A stretch of DNA of 64,000 nt from Tomocerus qinae (GCA_020055645.1 CM034546.1:36208001-36272000), one strand, 5' to 3'; counted from the first letter of the stretch, positions 1 to 12,535 are shown. Translations and numbers: made by a program. The notes: generated by a model not told the origin, from the letters alone.

Positions 1-500
1 CCACAACCCTGTTCATTAATAACGTGTATCGGCTCCCAATTCTCCCATAGCTACCATACATAATGTTACCATGGTTACAAACTCATGTTACCATAGCTAC
101 CAAGCTCACTTCTTTGTGAAAGGCCGTTGTGAAGCTGTGTTCAAACTTCTAAGGGTTGACAGGGAAGTATTCCTTAAGTGGATGTGAAAATAAACTGTAT
201 TTTAACTATCTCCGAATTATTAATCTTTAATATTATTCCCAAAAACCATTAATAAATAATTTGCGTTTGAAAGTGGAAACAGTTATGTAATACGGCTTTT
301 TAATGGATGAAGTTTAGCAGAATTTTTCAAAGATTATTTTGCTGCTTTACTGTCAAACTCTCAAAAGTTTATTGGTTTTAATAATTGTGCTTTTACCTCT
401 TTTGACCGCTAGCTATGGTGTAGTTATTGCTGTATTTCTCCGTAGTTGAAACGTCAATTTTTTAAGCATAAACAATAATAAACGTAAACATTACGGGACT
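1..500. other. no recognisable gene
   Basis: AT-rich sequence with stop codons in all frames and no homology that I recognise. It leads into the interspersed repeat that starts near 505. Confidence 0.5.
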
Positions 501-504
501 TTCC

Positions 505-1245
505 TATTAAGGCTGCCTCGATTATAACATTGCTTAGCGACTAGCAGAAATAAGTGATTTTACTATGGGGTGCTTGGTAATAAACAAACCCAGTCAGTAG
601 AATGTGACGTAATTTTAAATTGGAATTTGGTACCCTTCCTCCCCGTACACAGTGTCAATTTCGTTAAATATAGTTTTATTTTACTGAAACCAATGTTTTT
701 AACCTTGTAAATGCATAAACTTATGTTTCTAAATTTTTAAAACAAAGGTACTGCCATTTTTCAAAAACCTCGGTTTCAAGACCCACCGCCTGTTGTGGTA
801 TTATGGGGAAGCTATCACAGTTTGACAACCAGAGAACTGATTTGACTCAAATTTAATACAGTCCGTCACGGGCCAATAAGGAATGTTTTTCATAACTTTT
901 ATCTAAGTCCGTCAAAGTGTTTGTTGGGGCTAATGGTTTCAAAATGTAGTATCCCAAAAAACAGAGCACAAAACTCTGCGGTGGTCTCTTGATTTTTAAA
1001 AAATCTTTTCATGAAACAGAGAACGAGACGAGTTTTTCAAACTCCCATCCATTTCTACCACTTCAAAAGCTATTAAATTTTGAAAAATTTAGGGATTTTT
1101 TGGTAAAAGGGCCACAATGCCCCCTCCGAAAATATGTTGTACATGTTTAAAAAATATGACAAATTTTTATTTCACAAGGGGATGTGTTATCAATGTTTTG
1201 TGCATCGACGGGTCAGCCTTAAGCGAATTTTGTTTTTCCTCTAGA
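505..1245 (+). repeat. interspersed repeat, copy A
   Basis: Several blocks recur in the same order and orientation at about 32775-33245. Shared landmarks are a 'gctgcctcga'-like start, 'cccttcctccccgta' near 640, 'acgagacgagttt' near 1024, 'aaattttgaaaaat' near 1074 and 'gtcagccttaa' near 1212. Copy A is longer because it holds about 300 bp (roughly 660-955) that copy B lacks. No coding capacity is visible. It is probably a non-autonomous or decayed transposon, class unknown. Confidence 0.7.
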
Positions 1246-1368
1246 CTTTGCTATATTTATGCGTCGATTTATAATTTAACTCCATTGAAACCCCATTGTT
1301 AAGTATCAGTAGTATTTGTCAAATATCCATCAAAACTAAGTTATATTGTCTTATTTTTCGTTATTTAT

Positions 1369-1550
1369 TAGGATCGAAGCTTTGCTTAGTATCCTTATAA
1401 ATTTGTCGCCGTCACTCTGTCCGATCGTCTGGTCGTCTGGTCGTCCGGTCGTCTGATCGTCCACTAATTTTATTAGCACGTATATCTTTGCAACGACATA
1501 ACTTATTCCAAATCTGTTTTTTGCACATGGTAGCATATATATTCAAGAGC
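1369..1550 (+). repeat. GATCGAAGC-family interspersed repeat with GTCTGGTC simple repeat
   Basis: It begins AGGATCGAAGC, passes through a short tandem run of GTC(T/C)GGTC-like units at 1428-1460 and ends in a block with 'aacgacataactt' and 'tgcacatggtagca'. The first part recurs directly at 13349-13412 and the whole recurs inverted at about 14232-14358. The layout of a simple repeat flanked by conserved blocks suggests an old non-autonomous element. Confidence 0.7.
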
Positions 1551-1669
1551 AACCAGTTATGATTAGAATTCAAATTCGACGCATCCCCTGGTTTGTGGAA
1601 ACTAAATAATACAGAAGGTGAGGCAGACGGTAGTAGTATACAGCAGGTGAGTCAGGCAGCGTAGTAGTA

Positions 1670-2968
1670 CACTCTAAATAAATTTCAGCATATTTTAATC
1701 AAGTTTGGGGATTCGGTACTCAACATTTAAGTACAAAATGCGCTGACTCAACTGTTGAACAAAATTTGCTTAATGGGCTTGAGTAAAAACACTTGAGCTA
1801 ATTTTACTCACTTGTTGAGTAGTTTGTTCTATCTAAGTTGAGCTAACCATTGCAGTCGGTTAAGTAAAACATACTCAAAAATTGAGTAAACGCTAGTAAA
1901 CGTTTGAGTAGTACATGCTATCTTGTTGAGTAATTCTTATATAAAAGTTGAGCAAAACCATTAAATCAATAATTATTAAAACAATATTAAAATTTTTATT
2001 TATTAAAATTCTACAAACCAGTAGCAGATGCAGTGTCCTGTGGTAATTTTATCTTAATTAGAAAGAAATTGGACGGTGAAGCTGTACATCGTCATGAATA
2101 CTATAATTTCTGCAATGAAAAAGTATATATACAAACATACATTAAAATGATGCCTATAATGCACTTGTAGTTTTTTAGAATCAAAAAATGCGAAGAAAAA
2201 AATAAGGTAAATGTTCAAAAATGTTATAAATTAGAAATATCAAAAGTGTAGTATATATTATATTTTAATTGAGGAAATAGAACAATAACTTTACCTTTAA
2301 TTGTTGTCAGTAGCTAACTTCAGATTCAGAAGTTCATAATCAAAACCAGCACAAACACTAAATCCCAAGGTATTGGAAAATTTTAGATTGAAGGGGACGC
2401 ACGTTAAAGTAATTTCATGCTCCTCATTTTTAATTGTAACGGCCACCAGAAAACCGCAGGGTACAAGAGAATGGAACCATGACCTCAATTGTATTTGCAA
2501 AAAATTCGGTTTTTCGAGGCTGAAATTGCTTTATGTCCCATCACTATGACAATCTAAAACTTTACCTACCTTGGTAATGAATCCAATGTCGTAAAATAAA
2601 CTTCACATTTTAAAAATTAAATTCTAAAAAGTAAACATTCGAAGCCATGCCGTTAAATAAATAAACAGTGTATGCTCAACTATTAAGCAATAATTACTCA
2701 ATATGGTGACATTTTTTACTCAAAATTTGAAACATTGGTATATTACTCAATATTAATCAAAATTTAAGCAACTGTATAGTACGGTTAGTACAACCTCTTA
2801 AATGTTCAACCAAGTTGACTAAAAATTGTTAAACAGTTGACTGCATTTGATACAACCTTGAATGTTCAACCTGATTAGATAAAAATTAGCCAACATTTCT
2901 CCAATTTCTCCTCAAACTTGAGTAAAATAATTTTACTCAACAAAAATGACTGAAATTTATTTAGAGTG
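1670..2968. mobile_element. 1.3 kb TIR transposon with subterminal TTGAGT arrays
   Basis: The ends are inverted repeats starting CACTCTAAATAAATTTCAG (left at 1670; right complement ending at 2968), flanked on both sides by TA, a possible target duplication. About 280 bp inside each end are dense short motifs, TTGAGT/ACTCAA and TTGA(A/G)C, on both strands (1710-1960 and 2670-2940), as expected for subterminal transposase-binding repeats. The middle (about 1980-2640) has no transposase. It holds only a 60-codon open stretch on the minus strand (2500-2297, ending in TAA just before a possible donor) and a minus-strand AATAAA near 1995, perhaps a captured exon. The element therefore looks non-autonomous. 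The superfamily cannot be settled from the TIR alone. Confidence 0.75.
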
Positions 2969-3160
2969 TAGAGTAGAGGACTATGACTATGGGTGCTATC
3001 TAAGAGACTACACTCCGCGCTGGTATTAACATGCATTAAAACTGCGGGTACACAAATGCAGTAAAATAGCTTCACTGTTCTAGTACAACCTACACAATTT
3101 TCGTTTCATTTTCGTTTCATTTCGTCACTCCATTATAAATACGCCGTCCATCGTCATTTT

Positions 3161-3737
3161 ATTAGAAATACGTAATTACGTCAAAATATAAGGATTTTCG
3201 TTCATCGTAACTTCATTATGACAACACCTGTGACCTGTGCTGTGCTAGTATTAACTTCATCTGTGGTGAGTATAGTTAACTGTAATGATTACGACAACTT
3301 TATTAAATTTAGGTTGTTTACAGACTGAAAAATGAATCCTTCATCACTAATAAATGGTATTCTATATTATTTGCAGCAATAGTACAACTTTTTACCGTTT
3401 TACAGCCAGCAGTTCTGTATTTTGGATGAGAACTTTTTAACGTCAAAATTAGAAATACGTAATTACGTCAAAATATATGGATTGTCGTCCATCGTAACTT
3501 CATTATGTCAACACCTGTGGCCTGTGCTGTGCTAGTATTAACTTCATCTGTGGTGAGTATAGTTAACTGTAATGATTACGATAACTTATTAAATTAAGAT
3601 TGTTTACAGACTGTACAAAATGAATCCTTCATCATTAATAAATGGTATTCTATATTATTTGAAGCAATAGTACAACTTTTTAACGTTTTACAGCTAGCAG
3701 TTCTGTATTTTGGATGAGAACTTTTTAACGTCAAAAT
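3161..3737 (+). repeat. 287-bp tandem duplication upstream of the Helitron ORF
   Basis: Two head-to-tail copies begin with attagaaatacgtaattacg at 3161 and 3448 and run into each other with about 95 percent identity by eye. Each carries a donor-like 'gtggtgagta' and a pyrimidine-poor 'ttttacag' acceptor-like site. A third partial start (aaccaaatataagg) follows at 3738. Its position just before the first coding exon suggests a duplicated promoter / 5' UTR intron of the Helitron gene. Confidence 0.8.
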
Positions 3738-3878
3738 TAACCAAATATAAGGATTATCGTCCAACTGTGCATCTGTGGTCAGTAGCCATTATAAATTTTT
3801 TATTGATTGTTTATATTAAGGTTAATTTTTTAATTATTTGGAATCTCATGGTAATGTATTGGGTTTGTAATAGTAGAC

Positions 3879-6800
3879 ATGCCGAGAACAAAAAGGCAAA
3901 GTGTTGCTCAAAAGCAAAAAATAAAGCAAAAATTATACCGTGAAAATAAGGCTAAGCTAGCACAGTCGGTTACTGAAACAGACGATGATCAGGCTGTAAT
4001 TGTGGATTCTCCTTCTGAAAGTAAACAGAATCCAGCTATATCGGAAAAAAACTGTACTGATGAAGCTACTAATACTGTTTGTGAAGTAAAAATTAGAGAG
4101 GAATCAGAAACGCGACAGCGTAATACCATTTATCGACGTCAAGCTAGAGTAAATCCAGAAATAGCCGAACGAGATCGTATTGTCAAAAATATATCTCAAC
4201 AAAAGATCAGAGAGGACCCACAACGACGACAAGAGGAACAGACTGTTGACACTGCTCTACGTCGTCAAGCAAGACAAAACCCCGAAAAAGCTGAACGAGA
4301 CCGTGTTGTCAAAAAAATATCTCATCAAAAGATCAGAGAGGACCCACAGCGAAGACAAGAGGAACAAACTGTTAACACTGCTCTACGTAATCTAGCTAGA
4401 CAGACCCCAGAAAAAGCGGAACGAGACCGTGTTGTCAAAAATGTATCTCATCAAAAGATCAGAGAGGACCCAAACCGACGACAAGAGGAACAAACTGTTG
4501 ACACTGCTCTACGTCGTCTAGCTAGACAGACCCCAGAAAAAGCAGAACGAGACCGTGTTGTCAAAAATGTATCTCATCAAAAGATCAGAGAGGACCCAAA
4601 CCGACGACAAGAGGAACAAACTGTTGACACTGCTCTACGTCGTCTAGCTAGACAGACCCCAGAAAAAGCAGAACGAGACCGTGTTGTCAAAAATATATCT
4701 CAGCAAAAAATCAGAGAGGATCTACAACGACGACAAAAGGATCAGGCTGTTAATAATGCTTCACGAAGTTTGGCAAGACAGGATCCAATTTACCGTACAC
4801 CAGAGAAAATAAAGGATAATGAAAGAAAACGTAAATTGATGACTGATTCAGACCACAAAAGAGATGTCCAAATAAGAAATGCAGAACTACAAAGGAAAAA
4901 ACGAAGACTATTCCAACCATCGTACGAGGATAATCTAGATAAATACAAAGAAAAGATTTGTCAGTCGCCTTCGTTTATTTGTTCCTGTTGTGGTAGCCTT
5001 TGGTATAAAGAGTCAACATCGTCTATCACTGATGTAGTTCTTCAACAGAAAGGATTTAATGATGAAGACATTAAACGCATTTTACATGTAGCACAAGAAA
5101 AACATTTATTGTGCTCCACTTGTCGAAGGAACGTTAATCAAAAACGTGTTCCCAGACTCTGCCTCTCAAAAGGGTTTGATTTTCCAGTTATTCCTGACGC
5201 ATTACAGGTATATTTAGAAGCTGTAAATTGTATTGCAATGCATTTATAATATTTTAAAACGGAATCTATTAATGCATTATTGTTATATTATTGCTACTTT
5301 TTAGAATTTATCGCCCCTTGAAGAGAGATTAGTCGCGCTAAGAATTCCTTTCATGCAAATACGACCGCTGGGTTTCGACAAACAATCAGCCCTTCGAGGC
5401 AATGTTGTCAACGTTGAAAATGACTTGGATAAATGCGCACAAGTCCTTCCGAGGTCGTTTAAGGAAACATCAACAGTTCAAGTTCGATTTATGAGAAGAA
5501 TGAACTACGAGCGTCCTTATATGCACGAAATAATTCGTCCATATAAAGTTTACATCGCCGCCAAATACCTTATGACGACAGACTTGTATCAATTAGAAAA
5601 TGTGGTTTTGTCAGAGGATTGGTCAGGATTTAACGAAGGTAGAATCATATAGAATAGAATATATATGTATTAATATTAATTTAGTGATACATTGTGAAGT
5701 TATATTTATACATTCTATAGAGGAAACAATGGATTTTATTGCACCGGAAGAGGAATCGGACGAAAATAATGAAGTTACACAACAAGGTAAAACTATTTCA
5801 ACAATATAAATAAGTGAAGTTAATTTTTATTTTGTATGCGAATTATAAGTAAATGATTTCCCTAGAATCGACGATAGCATTTACATGTGCGGAGAATGGA
5901 GTGGCACAAACTGTACCAACTAATGATGATTTAGTAGCTGGTAAGTTACAAATAAATAAACAGCTCAAGTCGAAATTTTGGAACTATATGGTTGCCATTA
6001 TTTTCTGTTGTGCATTTCACGTCAAAAGTTTTGAACTTTATGGTTGCAATTGTTTTCTTTTGTGCATTTCACGTCAAAATCTTTGTCAATTTAATATTTT
6101 AGAGGAACTTGCAGCATTTGATCTACCAGAAAACGTACAAAACATCGGGGCAGAAGAAACTTTAGTGTTTAATGAAAGAGGCATTCGTGGAATACAGATT
6201 GCTCCAGGCGAAGATAATACACCAAAGCATCTACATTTTGACCCGAAAGCAGAAGAAATGTCCTTTCCTACCATATATTGTGGAAAAGTCCGTAATTTCG
6301 ATAAGCGTGACCGAATAACGTATACCGACATTGCTAAATCTGAACTTCGCAGATATGACCGACGAGCATGTGCCCCAACCAAAATCTTGTATTCATTCAA
6401 ACGATCTTTTAATGAAAAAGTTGGCAACGCAATACAAATATGTCTCAGACAGAAAACCAATAACGACATGCAATTGACAGCTTCCTCCGCAAGAAAACCA
6501 GAAGTTCTGGAGCAGCTTTTGCGTCAAGATGATGGATATGCAGTTTTCAAAAACTTACGGTCCTCACCATCTTATTGGAAAGAAAAATCAAAAAAGGTTC
6601 TTGCTATGGTACGGCAAATAGGAAAGTGCACTTTTTTCATTACTTTGTCTGCAGCAGAGACAAAGTGGAAGGAATTAATAATAATGCTTATGGAAATTGT
6701 TAAAAAAAAGAAGATTACTGAATACGATGTGACACAGCTGTCATCCGACGAAATTCTGCAATTGCTAAGAAGTGATCCTGTCACTTGTATGCGGCATTTT

Positions 6801-9800
6801 GACCACAGATACCGAGCATTATTAAGCCTAATTCTTAAACATGAATGTGGGATGTTTGCCCCTTATGCTTTACAAGACTACTTCAGTCGTTTAGAATTTC
6901 AGATGAGGGGGTCTCCACATTCCCATGGTTTATACTGGATCAAGGATGCCCCAATCTATGACAAAGACAATGTGGATTCTAAAAAGGCTTGTGTTGAATT
7001 TATCGATAAATTCATTACCTGTGACAGGTGTGAAGAAGGAGTTATGAATACATTAATAGGCTATCAAATCCATAAACATTCACAAACCTGTGTAAAAAAA
7101 CTTAAGAGGGGTAAAAAATGTCGTTTTGGATTTCCAAAACCGCCGATGAAAGAAACAATGATTCTTGACCCTTTGGAAAAAGATTTGGATGAAGAAATAA
7201 AGATAAAAGCAAATGACCTTTTCATTATTCTTCAAAAAAGATTAGATTCACTGGGCAGAGAATTTCAAGAAAACATAGAATATGAGACATTCTTGCAATC
7301 TTTGGATACAAACCACAATGATTACATTTTGGCTGTTCGGTCTTCCATTAAACGGACTACGGTATTTTTGAAGCGTGAAACGAGTTCCATTTTTGTCAAC
7401 CCTTACAATCGGAAACTTCTAGAAGCATGGGGTGCTAATATTGACGTACAATTTGTAGTCGACACGTACGCTTGTGCCAAATATTGTGTAAGCTATATTT
7501 TAAAATCTGAAGGAGGTGTGTCAAAACTATTGCAGGCTGCTTCAGTTGACGCCCGAAGAAAGGACTCTTCTGTACAAAATAAATTGAAGCAGTTTGCAAG
7601 TATTTTAATTAATGGATCCGAAATTTCAGCCCAAGAAGCAGTAGCATTTCTACTAGGAATCCCAAATACTTACTGTAGTAAGCAAGATGTTTTTATTAAC
7701 ACTGGACTTCCAGATGAAAGAGTCAAGATTTTGAAGCCCCAATGTGATTTAGACAAACTTGAAGACGATTCAGAAGACATATTTGCTAAAGGACTTTTAC
7801 ATTACTATACTAAACGTCCTGAAGAACTTGAAAATATATGCCTCGCGGAGTTTGCTTCAATGTACGATGTTTCCAAAACGAAAAGAGGTTTATCGACTAC
7901 TGCCACTGAAGGAAATGCTGACAATGAAAGAGAAGAGGGTGAAATAAATATATTTTTAAAATCTTAACGTCCATCGTCTCATAATATTGGATTTGTATAT
8001 AAACAAAAAACATAACGTTTTTACTAATTTCATGTGTAAATGTTTGTATTATAGCGAACGCTCATTGTGCTGAAGACGTAGTACAAGATGTTGAAACAGT
8101 TGAAAAATTGAAATACTTTAAACTCATGGACTCAAATGGCTTTGCAAAAGAAAGAAGAAATAGGAAAATAATTAGATTTCGTCATTATAGCAAAACCGAA
8201 GACCCATTAAATTATAACCGTGAAAGGTTAATGCTTTTCGTTCCCTGGCGGGATGAAGAAAAAGATTTACTTGAGAGAGACCCCAATCAAAACTTAGAGC
8301 TTACTAACAAAATCATTTTTCAAAATGCGTCACCTTTTTTTGCACTCCGAGATGTAGATGACAATGCGTTACGTGCAATAGCGGATGAAATAGAAAATGA
8401 AATGATAGATGAAAATGATGACAATAACAAGGCGTTAGTCGATGAAGATCTCGAAGGCCTAATAATGGAAGATTTGGGAGGTGAAAATTTAGTGCAAGAC
8501 TTATTTTCGGCCAATAAAAGAGTGCAACAATTTCTTCCTCCACGAATGATTGAAGAAAAAGAATATCTAAAGATCATGAGGACATTAAATGAAAAGCAAC
8601 GCCGATTTGTTCTTAATGCATTACATTTATTGAAGACATCAGATACTCCATTTTATCATTTCCTAAGTGGCGGAGCTGGAGTTGGGAAAAGTCATGCAAT
8701 TACAGCTTTAGTACAGAGTTTCTTAAGATATACCGCCCAATTTCCTAGCACTAATCCAAACGAGATTTGTGTTTTAGTTTCAGCACCAACTGGTAAAGCA
8801 GCGTTCAATGTCTTTGGAATGACACTACATAGCACATTTCATCTACCAGCTAACCAGTCAAGCAATGAGAAGAATATGTGCGACCTTAATGCGGATGAAG
8901 CTAGCACATTAAAGGCAAAGTTAATTGGAACAAAGTTATTTATTATCGATGAGATTTCAATGGTCAGCGTTCGGCAGTTTTATCAAATTGATCAAAGACT
9001 AAATCAAATATTTCATCCGCAGCAACCATTTGGAGGAAGATCTATTATAGTTGTTGGTCATTTTCGTCAATTACCACCAGTTTTAGCATTTCCTGTATTT
9101 ACAATCCCAAAGCAGTCCCCTATGGGATTGTGTGTTGGTAACTATTTATGGAACAAAATTGAGCTGTACGAAATCGATGAAATTATGCGCCAGAAAGGGG
9201 AATTTGAATTCTGTAAAGCCCTAAATAATATGGCCGAAGGTTGTATGGACCCAGAAGATATAGCCCTCCTGAGGTCCAGAGAAATTAGTGCCGACAACCA
9301 ACCTCCTCCGGATGCAATAAGATTATTTGCAAGTAATGCTGCATGCCAAAAGTATAACTCGGTGGTTTATGAATCGCTTAATACCGAATGGACAATATCC
9401 ACTGCATATGACAAAATAGAAGGTGATGTAGTCTTATCTTGCTGTAAATTCAATAATATATTCATATTTTAATTTTTAGATTTTAACGTGTAACGATTCA
9501 ATTGTAGTTTTTAAAGTTATAAAAAGAGATCTTTGTTATTTGACGTGAAACGATTTTGTTTAATTTTGGAGACATTTGAATTCAATTTTACGAATTTACA
9601 GGTTATGGAAGCGAGGCACAAAAGAAAAAGCAACAAGAATTTGCCAGAACTCTAGAAAGGGATAAAACGGATGGATTACCATATGAAACCCGACTACAAG
9701 TAGGAGCTGAGTACTTTGTCACCACAAACATAGATGTTCAAGATGGGCTATTTAATGGTTCAACTGGGAATTTGAAAATGATCGAATATGGTTATACCGC

Positions 9801-10914
9801 CAAGAATGTTCGTGTCCCAACATGTGTATGGATGGATTTCCGAAATCCTTTAATTGGCAGTGCCAGTAGAGCAAAGACAAAATCCTATCAATTACGTAAA
9901 AACATTGATCCGAAATGGGTTTCAATCAGAAGAATCTCTCGAAATCTTAGTCGTAATCGAAATCATGGAGGTCTGCAAATTATAAGGACGCAAATACCTT
10001 TAGTGGGTGCAAATGCGATGACAATAACAAAGTCACAAGGGTCTTCTATTCCCATCGTAGTTGTTAACGGCAGACCTGGTCCAACAAGAAAACTTAGAAG
10101 GGAATGGCTTTATGTTGCCTGCAGTAGAGCAATGTCTTTAGCTGGTCTATTCATTAATGGAAAATTTGAACCCCCTAAGGCGCCTCGTCATAATGATCCA
10201 GTGAGTTTAGAAATGGAAAGACTAAGAACTAAACCAGTGAAGTTTTCTCTGAAATTTTTACAGGACTATGATGATAAATATGAAAAAATATTTTTCCACA
10301 ATATCCAGTCCTTTATCGCACATCATTTGGACATTACGGGAGATCAGTGTGCCATGAGTAGTAATATTCTTGCTTTCGTGGAACCCCATACAGTTTCCAC
10401 TGACCATTTGAATATCCCAACATACCACTGTGTTCATAGGACTGATTCGCAGCACGGGAGAAACTCCGAAGGCGCGCTTATTTTTTCAAAAACCTTGATG
10501 CTTCCACATTCGTTTACGACAATAACGGATATTACTGAAAAACGAGGACACTGCATTTTTGTGAAATGGAAAGCATCTGGTGTAAATCTTATTATGACTT
10601 ATAAATCTCCTAAGTATTCAAAGACAAAGTTTGTATCTAGGCTGGATGGTTTGTTATCTACTACAGCTGAGAAAATCGTCGTATTTGGCGATGTAAACAT
10701 AAATATCCAAGATCAGAATGAATGTATTTTAAATGTTTTCCGTAAATACAATTTAAAAAGTAATCTCGATACAGCCAACTCTACTACCGATGGAGGGAGT
10801 CATATTGATATTTGCTTTTCTAACCTTGATGACTTGACAGCTTGGTGTTATGAAGGATATTATAGCTACCACAAGGCAATTTGTATTGTATGGCAGAAGT
10901 GTGAATTACGATGA
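3879..10914 (+). CDS. Helitron Rep-Pif1 helicase-endonuclease-like protein (7 exons, 2106 aa)
   Basis: Exons 3879-5207, 5305-5638, 5721-5786, 5866-5940, 6103-7938, 8055-9422 and 9602-10914 join at GT-AG sites with every phase matching, giving 2,107 codons with the stop. Order: a charged 42-residue repeat region (about residues 70-300), a cysteine-rich segment (CSCCG, CSTCRR; DUF6570-like), the Rep domain with HUH motif SPHSHG (about 872) and tyrosine motif YACAKY (about 1054), and Pif1 helicase with Walker A GGAGVGKS (about 1418), Walker B FIIDE and motif VI YVACSRA. The C-terminal 200 residues resemble an exonuclease/endonuclease/phosphatase domain (HNIQS, GDVNIN, SHIDI, YSYHKA). Oddities: the usual helicase GD..QLPP reads GHFRQLPP, and the usual SDH of the nuclease reads SYH. 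Rep proteins nick and rejoin single-stranded DNA in rolling-circle-like transposition. No frameshift or stop was seen. Confidence 0.9.
4080..4790 (+). repeat. 126-bp tandem repeat inside the Helitron ORF (42-aa units)
   Basis: 'gatcagagaggac' recurs every 126 bp (4205, 4331, 4457, 4583, then a variant at 4709), with a degenerate unit before. Units three and four are almost identical. Each encodes 42 residues rich in R, E, Q and K (motifs QKIREDP, RRQEEQTVDTAL, PEKAERDRVVKN), likely a long charged helix. Because 126 is a multiple of three, copy-number change keeps the frame. Confidence 0.9.
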
Positions 10915-11187
10915 AGGGACAATTAACTCAACTTTGATGTTATTACTGTATTTAGTTGTTATAATAATGCTGCTCATTAACTAATAATTAAATAATAACG
11001 TGATCATTATTGTAATATTAAAGTTAATAAAATTTTATTTATTGTAATGGTCCCATGCAAACACGTGGTCAATAAACATGCTTTAATTTTTAACACTTAA
11101 TTATTTAATATAATAATTAATTAATTAGCATTTAATTAGTAACTTAATTGATAAATGGAGATTCTTAAGGGTTTCAAAAACTTTTCA

Positions 11188-12535
11188 CTACAATTTCATT
11201 TGTTCATCAAACCAGTTGATCAAATCTATGTTTTCAGGAATATCGGGATCAATCTAAAAAATATAGATAATATAGTTTACAAAGTACTATAAATTTCATG
11301 TTAAATGTATCAAGAATTTTCCCTTGCTTACCCACAAAGTAGTATGGTTCACTGAGTTCAACGAAATCTGTCCCCCGTAATTGGAGACAACAGCATTCCT
11401 AATTGCCACCACACAATTTTCTTTCGGGAAATTTAAGTTTGCATTGCTACCCCATACTGTCATGTTTAGCTTGAATAATAAAATGCATAATTAATGTGAC
11501 TGGCATAGTAAAATGTAAGTAAAAATAAAATAAACATATATTATTATAATACAGTTACGAAAGATGTATCCGTAATATGAAAATCTCGCTTCATGCGTCC
11601 ACTAGCGGTTTTAGCAGCTCCCCAGTCTTTAACAACGACTCCGTATACATCTATCATTCATACAATCAATGTATTTAAATATACGGCAGTTTGGTTGACT
11701 TACAAATGTATCATTGTAGTTAAACTTACCAACTAAAGATTTAATTGGTTTCCCTTGTATTTCATCTAAGGGTATAAATTTAAATGGAATGGGTGGAAAT
11801 TCTACAGTATCCTCAGGCTCAAGTTTCACAAGTGTCGATGAAGCGTTCAGATAAATTTGGAACTTGTGGCCGGTCGAACTTCTGTATTGTGGATTTTCTA
11901 CCTTCACGTCAAAAGTCTGTAGTTTGTAAATATGATTTATCTAAAAATATATAGTTAAAAAAATACAGTTATACCAGCAACATGTAATACATATATTTAA
12001 AAACATTTCACGTCAATAGTTAATTTCATATATTACCTTCACCAAATCGTTCATTTCCTCAGCTTGAGACCGAAAAGCGACTACTGCTATCTCTCCGGTG
12101 TTGTCAATACCATGAAATTTTAGAATAGCGCCATATGTAGAATCCTGCAGTTCTGACTTCATAGTTACACGGAAGGATATGATGTCATTTACGCTAAAAT
12201 ATATGAATTAGAGAATTTTAAAATTACATTTTTCAAAATGAAATTTTTAGCATATACCTGACCCAAACGTCAACGGTGATTACTTACATACTTCCGGCTT
12301 CAAGACTGGCAATTTCCAACGACTTTGGCTCTTTGGGTTCATCAGATTTCATTTTCTTAATTTTCCAGAAGTCATATCCTAGTCTTTGTTTAATTGGGGT
12401 TTCGTAATGGCCATTTGATCTCAGATCATCCTTTGTAGGCGTAGACGGTCCACTTATGGCACCTCCCTTTGTTGGTGTCGATGGCCCACTTTCAGCAGCT
12501 CTCTTGGTTCCCGTTGACTTAGAGGAAGATGCCAT
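11188..12535 (-). CDS. RPA70-like single-stranded DNA binding protein (6 exons, 303 aa)
   Basis: Exons, in transcript order: 12535-12288, 12193-12037, 11940-11730, 11650-11559, 11469-11332 and 11253-11188. They total 912 nt and join in frame to a TAG stop. The N-terminus has two short repeats (SGPSTPTK). Then come two OB folds like RPA1 DBD-A (ISFRVTMKSE, HGIDNTGEIAVVAF) and DBD-B (SLVDVYGVVVKDWG, KRDFHITD, MTVWG, CVVAIRNAVVSNYGGQISL), ending in IDPDIPENIDLINWFDEQ, which matches the linker after DBD-B in cellular RPA1. It lacks the RPA70N domain and the zinc-bearing DBD-C, so it is about half the cellular length. Single-stranded DNA binding is inferred. It converges on the Helitron helicase gene with 273 bp between the stops, and probably travels with it. 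Confidence 0.88.

Noticed and set aside
4205-4790. Direct repeats as a possible CRISPR-like array
   Set aside because: The 126-bp units are contiguous, coding and in frame; there are no spacers.
6086-6469. 127-codon minus-strand frame
   Set aside because: Exact antisense shadow of Helitron exon 5.
10258-10455. 65-codon minus frame
   Set aside because: Antisense of the endonuclease-like part of the Helitron gene.
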